Below the pieces are notes generated by a model that saw nothing but the letters and a program-made list of their open reading frames with translations, did no database searches and was not told the DNA's origin. A stretch of DNA of 64,000 bases from Chroococcopsis sp964623815 (lineage in GTDB: Bacteria > Cyanobacteriota > Cyanobacteriia > Cyanobacteriales > Microcystaceae), in NCBI GenBank assembly GCA_964623815.1, contig CAZUVR010000020.1, positions 7,185 through 71,184 on the forward strand, read 5' to 3'. Below are positions 42,757 through 50,656 of the stretch, piece after piece. Numbering within the stretch: the stretch's first letter is position 1; the number at the start of each line of letters is the position of its first letter. The position numbers and the translations under genes are program-made.

Positions 42757-44082
42757 ATGAATCAGATGGGTGCAGAAGCAAAAGATGATAAATATTTCTC
42801 TAAGCAAACTTCTTCTCGTTGGTTGAGATACGGGGGTTTAACCACCACTGCCATAATCGCCTTAACCGCTTCGACAGCCCTCTGGACTACCCAGAATCAA
42901 CCTCTATACAAGGGAAAATTTCAGCTCTTAGCCAATCAAGATTCTACTGATACTATAACCGTTGATACCCAGAAACAGCTCTTAGCTAGCCAGAAAGTTC
43001 TCCAACCCCTGGCTAAAAAAATTGACGTTAGTAATTTGTCTCTAGAGCGTCTACCGAACACTACAGTCATCGAAGTTTCCTATCGCAACGCCGAACCACA
43101 AAAAATTATGGCGGCTTTGAACGAGCTATCGAAGCTTTATCTGAGCTACGGGCAGACGGTGAACAAAGTGCCCGTAGAGCGTAGTTCAACCTATGTGGAG
43201 AAACAAGTCAGCCAGTTACGCGAAAAAGTTAAACAGCAACAGGATAAGTTAGAGAAATTACGTCAATCCCAACAATCTTTAACCCCTCAAGAAAGAAGTC
43301 AATATTTGAACGACCAACTAGCGGCGGTACAGAATCAATTAACCGAAACAAAGATTCGATTGGGAGAGGCTAATACTTTAGTGACAAGCCTAACCCAACA
43401 AGTACAATTGACCCCCCCAGAAGCGATCGCGGCTAGTGGCTTGAATAATGCCAACCGTTATCAAGGTTTATTAAATAAATTACAGGAGTTGGATGTAGAT
43501 ATAGCTAAGCAGTCAGCGGTATTTAAGGAAGATAGCCCAGTCATACAAACCTTAACCGAACAACGCTCTAAATTATCTACTCTAGCTAATGAAGAGGCGA
43601 GAAAACTTTTAGGCAAAGAAGCTGGTAAAGTTCAAAATTTGCCCCTAGAAATATCCCCCAATCCCGTCAAAGAAAACCTGAGTAAGCAGTTAATCGAAAC
43701 CACCAACGCCCTACAAGTATTAAATCAGAGAGAAACTATTTTAGAGGGACACCTTAAGCAAATACAAGAGGAAATAGAGAGAATGCCCCGTATCGCTAAA
43801 GAATACGAGCAATTACAGCAAAGTTTACAGCTCTATACCGATAGCCTTGCCCGTTATCAAGCGACGCAGGAGAAATTAAAACTCGAAGAATCCAAAACTG
43901 TTAATTTCTTCACCTTGATTTCTCCCCCGGCTCTCAACCCTGAGCCGACTTACCCCTCTCTCCCCTATAATCTCGCTCTCGCAGCCGTAACCGGTTTGAT
44001 ATTCGGGTTAGCATCTGCGGCGGCTATAGATGTATTTAATACTAATTTTTACCCCGAAGATTTACGTAACGTAATTGAATAA
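42757..44082 (+). CDS. Wzz/GNVR-type chain-length determinant protein
   Basis: Inner-membrane polysaccharide co-polymerase-like protein of 441 residues. It has one helix near the N-terminus (about 26-45), a beta/alpha region, two long coiled coils (about 150-220 and 315-395, rich in Gln, Glu and Lys) and a second helix at about 403-425. No tyrosine kinase domain is attached, and no kinase, polymerase or glycosyltransferase gene is next to it, so the polymer it helps to export is unknown. The ribosome site is GAGGAG, nine bases before the ATG. The next gene begins directly after its stop codon. Confidence 0.82.
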   Translation: MNQMGAEAKDDKYFSKQTSSRWLRYGGLTTTAIIALTASTALWTTQNQPLYKGKFQLLANQDSTDTITVDTQKQLLASQKVLQPLAKKIDVSNLSLERLPNTTVIEVSYRNAEPQKIMAALNELSKLYLSYGQTVNKVPVERSSTYVEKQVSQLREKVKQQQDKLEKLRQSQQSLTPQERSQYLNDQLAAVQNQLTETKIRLGEANTLVTSLTQQVQLTPPEAIAASGLNNANRYQGLLNKLQELDVDIAKQSAVFKEDSPVIQTLTEQRSKLSTLANEEARKLLGKEAGKVQNLPLEISPNPVKENLSKQLIETTNALQVLNQRETILEGHLKQIQEEIERMPRIAKEYEQLQQSLQLYTDSLARYQATQEKLKLEESKTVNFFTLISPPALNPEPTYPSLPYNLALAAVTGLIFGLASAAAIDVFNTNFYPEDLRNVIE

Positions 44083-45606
44083 ATGACTATCGGAATATGG
44101 ATTCTAGGCGACCAATTAAACCAGCAACAATCAGCTTTATTAAGTTGTGCCTTAGATAAAGAATCTACTCCCGTTATTTTAATAGAATCCCGTTCTCATG
44201 CCCGATTGCGCCCATATCACAAACAAAAATTAGTCTTGGTTTGGTCGGCAATGCGTCACTTTGCCCGAGAATTAACCGCAGATGGGTGGCGGGTTACTTA
44301 TAAAATTGACGAGGATTTCCTCGCTCCCTTGAAAAAGTGGATAGAGGAGATGGGGATAACGCAATTAAGATTGATGATGCCCAACGATCGATCGTTTCTC
44401 CCCTTAATACAAAGTATAGATCTCGGATGTCGGCTAAATCTCATTCCTAACAATCATTTTCTCTGGTCAAGGGAACAGTTTAAAATTTGGGCTGATGGGA
44501 GAAAGCGCCTAATATTGGAGGATTTTTATCGGGAAAGCCGGAAACGTTTTAAAATTCTGATCGATGGCGCTCAACCAGTAGGTGGAAAATGGAATTTTGA
44601 TAAACAAAACCGCCAGCCACCAAAGGGCAAATTAAACACCCCCGCGCCCCTAACTTTTACTCCCGATGAGATTACCTCTACCGTCATCGAAGAAGTAAAA
44701 TCTCTGCCTTTTCCCACCTACGGAGAGTTAGAATCGTTCGGGTGGGGGGTGACGAGAGAGCAAGCCTTAGAGGTATTGGAGGAATTCATCACCGAGCGCT
44801 TACCCCTATTCGGCCCCTATCAAGACGCGATGGTGACGGGGGAATTTACTCTCTGGCACGGCTTAATATCACCTTACCTTAATATCGGGTTAATCACCCC
44901 CCTAGAAGTAGTGGAGAGGGCTGAAAAAGCCTATTACGATGAAGGTTTAGAAATCAATAGCGTCGAGGGCTTCATTCGTCAGGTAATGGGATGGCGCGAG
45001 TATATGTATGGCGTTTATCACTATGTAGATGCAGATTATTTTCAATCCAATTGGTTTAACCATACAGAGCCTTTGCCGGATTTCTACTGGGATAGTAATT
45101 TGACTCAGATGAATTGCCTGCGCCAGTGTTTATCTCAAGTGGAGGTAACTGGTTACGGGCATCACATACAGAGATTGATGGTGTTGAATAATTTCGCTTT
45201 AATCGCGGGGGTTGCTCCAGGAGAAATCGAAAATTGGTTTCACTCGGCTTTTATCGATGCCTATGATTGGGTGATGCAGACAAACGTGTTAGGTATGGGG
45301 CAATTTGCCGACGGGGGTTTATTGGCTTCTAAACCCTATGCGGCCTCGGCTAACTATATAAATAAGATGAGCGATTACTGTAAGGGTTGCGCCTACGATA
45401 AAAACGCGAGAATAGGTGACTCCGCCTGCCCCTTCAATACTTTTTACTGGGATTTCCTTATTCGCCACCGCTCTCAACTGCAATCTCAGGGTAGGATCAA
45501 TATTATTCTCGGGAATATCGATCGTATTCCCGAAAACGAAATCACCGCCATCCGTCAACGGGCGGAAAAACTCAGGCGCGATTGGCCCGTTTCAGAAAAT
45601 TTGTAA
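44083..45606 (+). CDS. phrB: Iron-sulphur (6-4) photolyase / bacterial cryptochrome (FeS-BCP family)
   Basis: A 507-residue member of the FeS-BCP/CryPro branch of photolyases, which repair (6-4) photoproducts with FAD, a ribolumazine antenna and a 4Fe-4S cluster. The four cluster cysteines are Cys345, Cys433, Cys436 and Cys449; their spacing (88, 3, 13) equals that of Agrobacterium PhrB. The N-terminal antenna domain starts IWILGDQLN, and the FAD domain carries RQVMGWREYMYG and GMGQFADGG. The ATG abuts the stop codon of the Wzz-like gene with no gap, so translation is probably coupled, although the functions are not obviously related. Confidence 0.92.
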   Translation: MTIGIWILGDQLNQQQSALLSCALDKESTPVILIESRSHARLRPYHKQKLVLVWSAMRHFARELTADGWRVTYKIDEDFLAPLKKWIEEMGITQLRLMMPNDRSFLPLIQSIDLGCRLNLIPNNHFLWSREQFKIWADGRKRLILEDFYRESRKRFKILIDGAQPVGGKWNFDKQNRQPPKGKLNTPAPLTFTPDEITSTVIEEVKSLPFPTYGELESFGWGVTREQALEVLEEFITERLPLFGPYQDAMVTGEFTLWHGLISPYLNIGLITPLEVVERAEKAYYDEGLEINSVEGFIRQVMGWREYMYGVYHYVDADYFQSNWFNHTEPLPDFYWDSNLTQMNCLRQCLSQVEVTGYGHHIQRLMVLNNFALIAGVAPGEIENWFHSAFIDAYDWVMQTNVLGMGQFADGGLLASKPYAASANYINKMSDYCKGCAYDKNARIGDSACPFNTFYWDFLIRHRSQLQSQGRINIILGNIDRIPENEITAIRQRAEKLRRDWPVSENL

Positions 45607-45938
45607 ATCTTATTTTTTTACTCGCCTTTCCCCAACTATTCCCCATGCTTTCCCCAAGTATTTTTGAGTTTTCCACAGTTTACCCAGGTTTTTCCCCAGG
45701 GTGATTACCAGTTATCGGCTTTTTAACCTCTGGATAATTTACCAGGTTTGTTAACCGTACACTGAGTTTATGTAAACTTGTGTAAAGAAAAACTGTCGCA
45801 AAGACCTATAACTTCGTAAATATAGAAATTTCCTAAAGAAACTTGTAGCATTTCGTCACATTGACAAGCCCGTCTTTTTTTCACACAATGGATACCACTG
45901 TCTCAAAAGGCAGCCCCATTAACAATGTTGAGGTGGCT
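45607..45938. other. Non-coding region between phrB and DUF2811 gene
   Basis: About 330 bases. The left part holds the phased nonamer array described separately. The right part is AT-rich with no clear stem-loop; two upstream in-frame starts of the small downstream gene (TTG 45861, ATG 45888) fall here, but neither has a ribosome site. Confidence 0.5.
45627..45698 (+). other. Helically phased TTTCCCCAA/TTTTCCACA array (DnaA-box-like)
   Basis: Six related nonamers stand at regular steps: TTTCCCCAA (45627), ATTCCCCAT (45638), TTTCCCCAA (45649), TTTTCCACA (45669), TTTACCCAG (45679) and TTTTCCCCA (45690). The steps are 11, 11, 20, 10 and 11 bases, close to whole helical turns. TTTTCCACA is the DnaA box used in cyanobacterial origins. 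A TTATCCAGA on the minus strand (45729-45737) and an AT-rich stretch (45736-45840) follow. It may be a replication origin element or a binding array for another regulator. Confidence 0.45.
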
Positions 45939-46154
45939 ATGAATCGCTCTGTCAGTATCTTGGCAGAAATTCCCGAACAACTACACGAATCCCTACAACA
46001 GTATCTGGAAAGTCATCCCACCTGGGATCAAGATCGGGTCTTTGCTGCTGCGTTATCCTTATTCTTGTTACAGAATGAGGCTAGTTTAGAAAATCCCTCT
46101 AAACATTACAGGGCCTGCGCCCAAATCTATCTAGAAACGCTATTTCAAAGATGA
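45939..46154 (+). CDS. DUF2811 family small protein
   Basis: A 71-residue cyanobacterial protein with the DUF2811 pattern: SILAEIPEQLHESLQQYLESHP, then WDQDRVFAAALSLFLLQN and YRACAQIYLETLF. Its function is unknown. I chose the ATG at 45939 because GAGG stands six bases before it and because the conserved part begins here; the frame is open to 45861. Its stop overlaps the pth start by four bases (ATGA), so the two are coupled. Confidence 0.8.
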   Translation: MNRSVSILAEIPEQLHESLQQYLESHPTWDQDRVFAAALSLFLLQNEASLENPSKHYRACAQIYLETLFQR

Positions 46155-46813
46155 GTCAAGAAAATACCCAAGCTCTAATTATTCCCCGCCTAATAGTAGG
46201 TTTGGGTAATCCAGAGCCAAAATACGATCGAACCCGGCACAATATTGGTTTTGAGGCGGTGGATAAATTAGCCGATGTCTGGGGCATTTCTTGGCAGAAT
46301 AATCAGAAATTTCAGGGATTCGTGGGCGAGGGAATCAGCGTTAACGGGCAGAAGGTGCGCCTACTCAAACCCCTAACCTATATGAATCGCTCCGGGCAGT
46401 CGGTGCGGGCCGTCTTGGATTGGTATAAACTATCGCCGGATTCTATCCTCGTCATCTATGACGATATGGATTTACCCCCGGGTAGAATACGAATGCGTCT
46501 ATCCGGTTCGGCGGGGGGTCATAATGGAATAAAATCGATCATCGCCCACCTCGGAGGGGAAAATTTCGCCCGCCTCCGTATCGGTATCGGCAAGAATAAA
46601 AGTAATGAGACCATCTCTCACGTATTAGGAAAGTTCACCCCTGAAGAGATGGAAGTGATGAAAAAACTTTTAGATTTAATGATAGAGGCGATCGAACTCG
46701 GTATTAAACAAGGTTTAGAAAAAGCCATGAGTCTTTACAATAATAAGTCTATCCCTTTCCCGCAGGGGATAGAAGAGAGTGAAGAGAAAAGAGAAAAGAG
46801 AAGAGAGCTATAA
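46151..46813 (+). CDS. pth: Peptidyl-tRNA hydrolase
   Basis: Recycles peptidyl-tRNA released from ribosomes. The 220-residue protein shows VGLGNPEPKYDRTRHNIGF with catalytic His30, LLKPLTYMNRSG, YDDMDLPPG and GSAGGHNGIKSI. The last 15 residues are a charged run (EESEEKREKR) encoded by a purine-rich AGAGAAAAG repeat that continues past the stop, so the C-terminus has probably been altered by repeat sequence. Confidence 0.95.
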   Translation: MSQENTQALIIPRLIVGLGNPEPKYDRTRHNIGFEAVDKLADVWGISWQNNQKFQGFVGEGISVNGQKVRLLKPLTYMNRSGQSVRAVLDWYKLSPDSILVIYDDMDLPPGRIRMRLSGSAGGHNGIKSIIAHLGGENFARLRIGIGKNKSNETISHVLGKFTPEEMEVMKKLLDLMIEAIELGIKQGLEKAMSLYNNKSIPFPQGIEESEEKREKRREL

Positions 46814-46845
46814 CCACTCACTTCTCACTTCTGTTGCCTCACTTC

Positions 46846-47175
46846 TCACTTAGAGGGTTGCTGTTGATTCGTATTTTGTAATTGTTGAAGTTGGCGGCGT
46901 TTAAATTCCTCGGCAGCTTTATTGATCTCCTCATTGCTATCCTCTTGAAAATCAGATGCACTACGCCTTTGAAAATTAGAGTTATGAATCAAATCGAGGG
47001 GGTTAAACCCGTCGATAACCCCACTGTTAAGCCCGCTAGCATCTTTCTCGTTTCTCTGAAAAGTAGTTGATTGGGAGGGATTATAAGTTTGGGCTTGAGC
47101 GGGGGTATGGAGATAACCCGATAATAAAAAAATCGAGCCGAAGGTTAATGAACTTATCAGAAAATGTTTTTTCAT
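46846..47175 (-). CDS. Secreted hypothetical protein
   Basis: A 109-residue protein with a clear signal peptide (about 1-28, ending AQAQ), then a polar low-complexity chain rich in Asn, Ser, Gln and Glu with a predicted helix (NEEINKAAEEFKRRQLQQLQ) at the end. No recognised domain. It lies 19 bases upstream of nothing on its own strand but directly downstream of the ABC exporter permease gene, and converges with pth across a pyrimidine-rich spacer. Confidence 0.6.
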   Translation of the reverse strand: MKKHFLISSLTFGSIFLLSGYLHTPAQAQTYNPSQSTTFQRNEKDASGLNSGVIDGFNPLDLIHNSNFQRRSASDFQEDSNEEINKAAEEFKRRQLQQLQNTNQQQPSK

Positions 47176-47194
47176 AATCTTAAAGGGGGGTAAT

Positions 47195-48082
47195 TTAAGA
47201 AAAACGTCTGCGTAACAGAGGCTGAATAGCTAGTAAAACTAGCGCATCGAAGGCTAATAAAATTCCTAAAACTCCGATAAAACTAAATTGTAACCAGGGA
47301 GTTGTCAGGACTATACTATCGAGTGACCAAGAGGGATTGAAATAAATATAACGTATCGGCTCGATCGCGTAGGTGAGGGGATTGAGACTAGCCACCACTT
47401 TTAACCAATTCGCCATGAAATTTAAAGGAGCTAGGGCGGTGCTGGCGAATAGTAAAGGTAAGTTGGTGACGAAGATAACGGCGATTAACTCGATATGGCC
47501 AGGTAGGGCGAAGGCTAAACCGAGACTGAGAGCAGTCATCCCCAAAACGACGAGGAAGACGATTAGAGCGATGGCTCCAAGGCCCGCCACATCGGGTAAA
47601 CCCGCACCTAAGAGGGCGCTGGAGGCTACGATAACCGCAGTTTGAATGAAGGATAGGACGATGATATAAATTGTAGAGGCGGCGACGATCGAATAACGGG
47701 AACTCAGGGGGGCGACGAGAAGACGATTGAGAAAGCCGAATTCTCGATCGAACATTACTGGTAAACCAGCGTTTAAAGCTCCGGAGAAGGCAGTAAAGAC
47801 GATAACCCCGGGGGCGAGGAATTTTGCATAACTTAAGTCGTTACCGAAAAGGCCTTGAGGGGCATTATAAAATAAAGCACCGAAAAGCAAGAGCCACATA
47901 AAGGGTTGAATTACCCCGGCTACCAATGTAGAGGGGCGGCGCTGTAATTGGATGAATAGACGTTTCGTCATCGCTGACGTTTCTTGAAAAAAGTCGCCGA
48001 GGGGATTGCTTTTTTCTTCGATGATATTCCCCGAGGGATTGGGGGAGAGACTAGAGGGAAAGGGGGAAAGTGTTTGACTCAT
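47195..48082 (-). CDS. ABC-2 type exporter permease (DrrB-like)
   Basis: Membrane subunit of a DrrAB-type exporter. The 295 residues have a 40-residue polar N-terminus and six helices; MFDREFGFLNRLLVAPLSSRYS is the conserved ABC-2 segment. It follows its ATPase gene by four bases. In cyanobacteria such pairs are annotated as daunorubicin-resistance type, but the natural substrate is unknown. Confidence 0.88.
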   Translation of the reverse strand: MSQTLSPFPSSLSPNPSGNIIEEKSNPLGDFFQETSAMTKRLFIQLQRRPSTLVAGVIQPFMWLLLFGALFYNAPQGLFGNDLSYAKFLAPGVIVFTAFSGALNAGLPVMFDREFGFLNRLLVAPLSSRYSIVAASTIYIIVLSFIQTAVIVASSALLGAGLPDVAGLGAIALIVFLVVLGMTALSLGLAFALPGHIELIAVIFVTNLPLLFASTALAPLNFMANWLKVVASLNPLTYAIEPIRYIYFNPSWSLDSIVLTTPWLQFSFIGVLGILLAFDALVLLAIQPLLRRRFS

Positions 48083-48086
48083 ATTT

Positions 48087-49106
48087 TTATTTCATGCTTT
48101 GTTTTTTTTCTGCTTTTAAATCTCGATTACCGGAGGCGGCAATCTCGGCATCCATCAGGGTTTTTCCCGTCGCCGCCAGATAGACATCATCCAGACTGGG
48201 GCGGGATTGGGCCATACTGAAAATTGGCAATCCGGATACTTCTAGAGTTTGTTCAATTTTACTTAAAGGATTGCTCTGTGGGGTAACGATGAGATTAAGG
48301 GTGTTACCTTGAGATGAATTGATGATTACCTCTTCTACAAAGGGGAGAGAGGCGAGGATGTCTTTAGCTTTTTGGGCTTCGTCAACGGGGGAGAATTCTC
48401 GGATTTTCAGGGTAACTTTGTCGCCCCCGACTCTATCTTTTAACTCGGAGGGGGTGCCCTCGGCTATAACTGTACCTTGATCGATAATAGCCAATCGATC
48501 GGCCAGTGCGTCTATTTCTTCTAGATAGTGGCTGGTGATGATAACTGTAGTACCGGCGGCTCGTAATTGACGCAGGAAATCCCAAACGATAAAACGGCTC
48601 TCTATGTCTAAGCCTACCGTAGGTTCATCGAGTACCAACACTTCTGGCTTATGGAGTAACCCGGCGGCTAAATCGAGACGTTTTTTTATACCGCCCGAAT
48701 AGCTACCGGTTTTCTTATTGGCGTAATTTTCCAAGCCGAGAAGTTTAATAAGTTCGTCTATACGTTCTTTGGCCCGTTTCCCGGGAAGATGATAGAGGGC
48801 CGCTTGTAGGTTTAATAATTCGCGCCCGGTGAGAATTTTGTCTAAGGCTACCTCTTGGGCTACGTATCCGAGTCTCTGACGGGCGGTTTTAGGGTTATCG
48901 ATAACCGGGATACCGCCCACTTCGATGAAGCCGGAATCGGGTTTAGTGAGGGTACAGAGACAGCGGATAGTGGTGGTTTTGCCCGCGCCGTTGGGGCCGA
49001 GCAGTCCGAAGATTTCACCGCTTTTGACGGAAAAAGAAACATCCTTAACCGCTTGTACTTCTCCGTAGCTTTTCTGTAAGTTTTTTATTACTACCGCAGC
49101 CGTCAT
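48087..49106 (-). CDS. ABC exporter ATP-binding protein (DrrA-like)
   Basis: ATPase of the exporter with the preceding permease. Walker A is GPNGAGKTTT, the signature YSGGIKKRLD, Walker B VLVLDEPTVGLD and the switch histidine is in ITSHYLEE. A C-terminal domain (about 220-315) of the DrrA type follows. I use the ATG at 49106 (339 residues); a TTG three codons upstream is possible. It is divergent from asnS across a spacer with a heptameric repeat tract. Confidence 0.92.
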   Translation of the reverse strand: MTAAVVIKNLQKSYGEVQAVKDVSFSVKSGEIFGLLGPNGAGKTTTIRCLCTLTKPDSGFIEVGGIPVIDNPKTARQRLGYVAQEVALDKILTGRELLNLQAALYHLPGKRAKERIDELIKLLGLENYANKKTGSYSGGIKKRLDLAAGLLHKPEVLVLDEPTVGLDIESRFIVWDFLRQLRAAGTTVIITSHYLEEIDALADRLAIIDQGTVIAEGTPSELKDRVGGDKVTLKIREFSPVDEAQKAKDILASLPFVEEVIINSSQGNTLNLIVTPQSNPLSKIEQTLEVSGLPIFSMAQSRPSLDDVYLAATGKTLMDAEIAASGNRDLKAEKKQSMK

Positions 49107-49162
49107 AGGGTTCAATCGATGTTTTACTATAACTCTCTTTTCTTATTGTAGTGGGTATGGAT

Positions 49163-49198
49163 GGGGGCGGGAGTCGGGAGTTGGGAGTTGGGAGTCGC
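49163..49198. repeat. Heptameric repeat tract upstream of asnS
   Basis: GGGAGTC, GGGAGTT, GGGAGTT and GGGAGTC follow one another between the ABC ATPase gene and asnS, the same family as elsewhere in the window. Confidence 0.8.
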
Positions 49199-49240
49199 GA
49201 ATTATTATAATTGATGGATGAACCGAGATTGAGGACTTCC

Positions 49241-50608
49241 ATGAACAGAAGGATTAAGGATATATTGAAAGTAGGTCAGGCCGATGAAACCATCACTGTC
49301 CAAGGTTGGGTGAGGACGAAAAGAGAGTTAAAAGACTTTTCTTTCCTAGAACTCAATGACGGCTCATCGATGGCGAATCTTCAAGTTATCCTCACTCCCG
49401 ATATACCTGATTACGGCCCCCTGCTCAAACAAATTAATACCGGCGCATCGGTGGAAGTGGAGGGGGTGTTAGTACCGTCTCAGGGCAAAGGACAGGCGAT
49501 CGAACTTAAAGCCTCTTCTTTAAAAGTATACGGCGAATGTCCCGCCGATTATCCGCTACAGAAAAAAAGACACTCTTTTGAGTTCTTGCGTACTATTGCC
49601 CACTTGAGGGGGCGCACTAATACTTTAGGGGCTGTGATACGGGTGAGAAACGCTTGCTCTACCGCCATACACAACTTTTTTCAGGAGAAGGGTTTCTTGT
49701 GGGTACATACTCCCATCATCACCGCTAACGACTGTGAAGGGGCGGGGGAATTATTCACCGTCACCAACCTGGATTTACACGGCAAGAAAATAGATTTTTC
49801 TGAAGACTTTTTCGGAAAGAGAGCTTACTTAACCGTCAGCGGGCAATTAGAAGCGGAAGTTATGGCAATGGCTTTTCAAAATGTCTATACCTTTGGCCCC
49901 ACTTTCCGCGCCGAAAATTCTAATACTTCTCGCCACTTAGCAGAGTTTTGGATGGTAGAGCCAGAGATGGCTTTTTGTGATATTGTCGGCGATCAAGATT
50001 TAGCAGAAGAATTTCTAAAATATATCTTTAAATTCGTCCTCGACAACTGTCAAGAAGATATGGAATTCTTTAACGAGAGGATTGATAATAGTGTCTTAGC
50101 AACAGCGGATAATATTATCAATAATGAGTTCGCTAGAATTACCTATACTGAAGCGGTTGACTTGTTGCTCAAGAGCGATAAAACCTTTGAATTTCCCGTA
50201 GAGTGGGGCATAGATTTACAATCGGAACACGAGCGTTATTTAGCCGAGGAGTTATTTAAAAAGCCCACGATAGTCACTAACTACCCTAAGACGATTAAGG
50301 CTTTTTATATGCGTCTTAATGATGATGATAAAACCGTCGCGGCTATGGATATTCTAGCTCCGAAAATCGGGGAGATTATCGGCGGTTCACAACGGGAGGA
50401 GAGATTAGACGTATTAATCAGCCGGATTAAAGAGCAGGGGATGAACCCGGAAGATTTATGGTGGTATCTAGACCTACGTAAATACGGCACCGTACCCCAT
50501 GCCGGCTTCGGTTTGGGCTTCGAGCGTTTGGTTCAATTCATGACGGGTATGGGTAATATTCGTGATGTTATTCCTTTCCCACGCACACCTTTAAGTGCGG
50601 AGTTTTAA
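49241..50608 (+). CDS. asnS: Asparaginyl-tRNA synthetase
   Basis: Class IIb aminoacyl-tRNA synthetase. The N-terminal OB-fold (VQGWVRTKRELKDFSFLELNDGS) is followed by the catalytic core with motif 2 (FRAENSNTSRHLAEFWMVEPE) and motif 3 (GFGLGFERLVQFMTG). I take the ATG at 49241 (455 residues): GAGG lies six bases before it and it matches the usual NRRIxxIL beginning, while the frame is open to 49211. A terminator follows. Confidence 0.96.
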   Translation: MNRRIKDILKVGQADETITVQGWVRTKRELKDFSFLELNDGSSMANLQVILTPDIPDYGPLLKQINTGASVEVEGVLVPSQGKGQAIELKASSLKVYGECPADYPLQKKRHSFEFLRTIAHLRGRTNTLGAVIRVRNACSTAIHNFFQEKGFLWVHTPIITANDCEGAGELFTVTNLDLHGKKIDFSEDFFGKRAYLTVSGQLEAEVMAMAFQNVYTFGPTFRAENSNTSRHLAEFWMVEPEMAFCDIVGDQDLAEEFLKYIFKFVLDNCQEDMEFFNERIDNSVLATADNIINNEFARITYTEAVDLLLKSDKTFEFPVEWGIDLQSEHERYLAEELFKKPTIVTNYPKTIKAFYMRLNDDDKTVAAMDILAPKIGEIIGGSQREERLDVLISRIKEQGMNPEDLWWYLDLRKYGTVPHAGFGLGFERLVQFMTGMGNIRDVIPFPRTPLSAEF

Positions 50609-50612
50609 AGTA

Positions 50613-50640
50613 AAGGGCGTATTCAATTAGTAACGCCCTT
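50613..50640. terminator. Terminator between asnS and opcA
   Basis: AAGGGCGT (50613-50620) pairs perfectly with ACGCCCTT (50633-50640) around a 12-base loop, between the convergent asnS and opcA stop codons. Confidence 0.65.
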
Positions 50641-50656
50641 GTTCTCTAGCCTTTCT

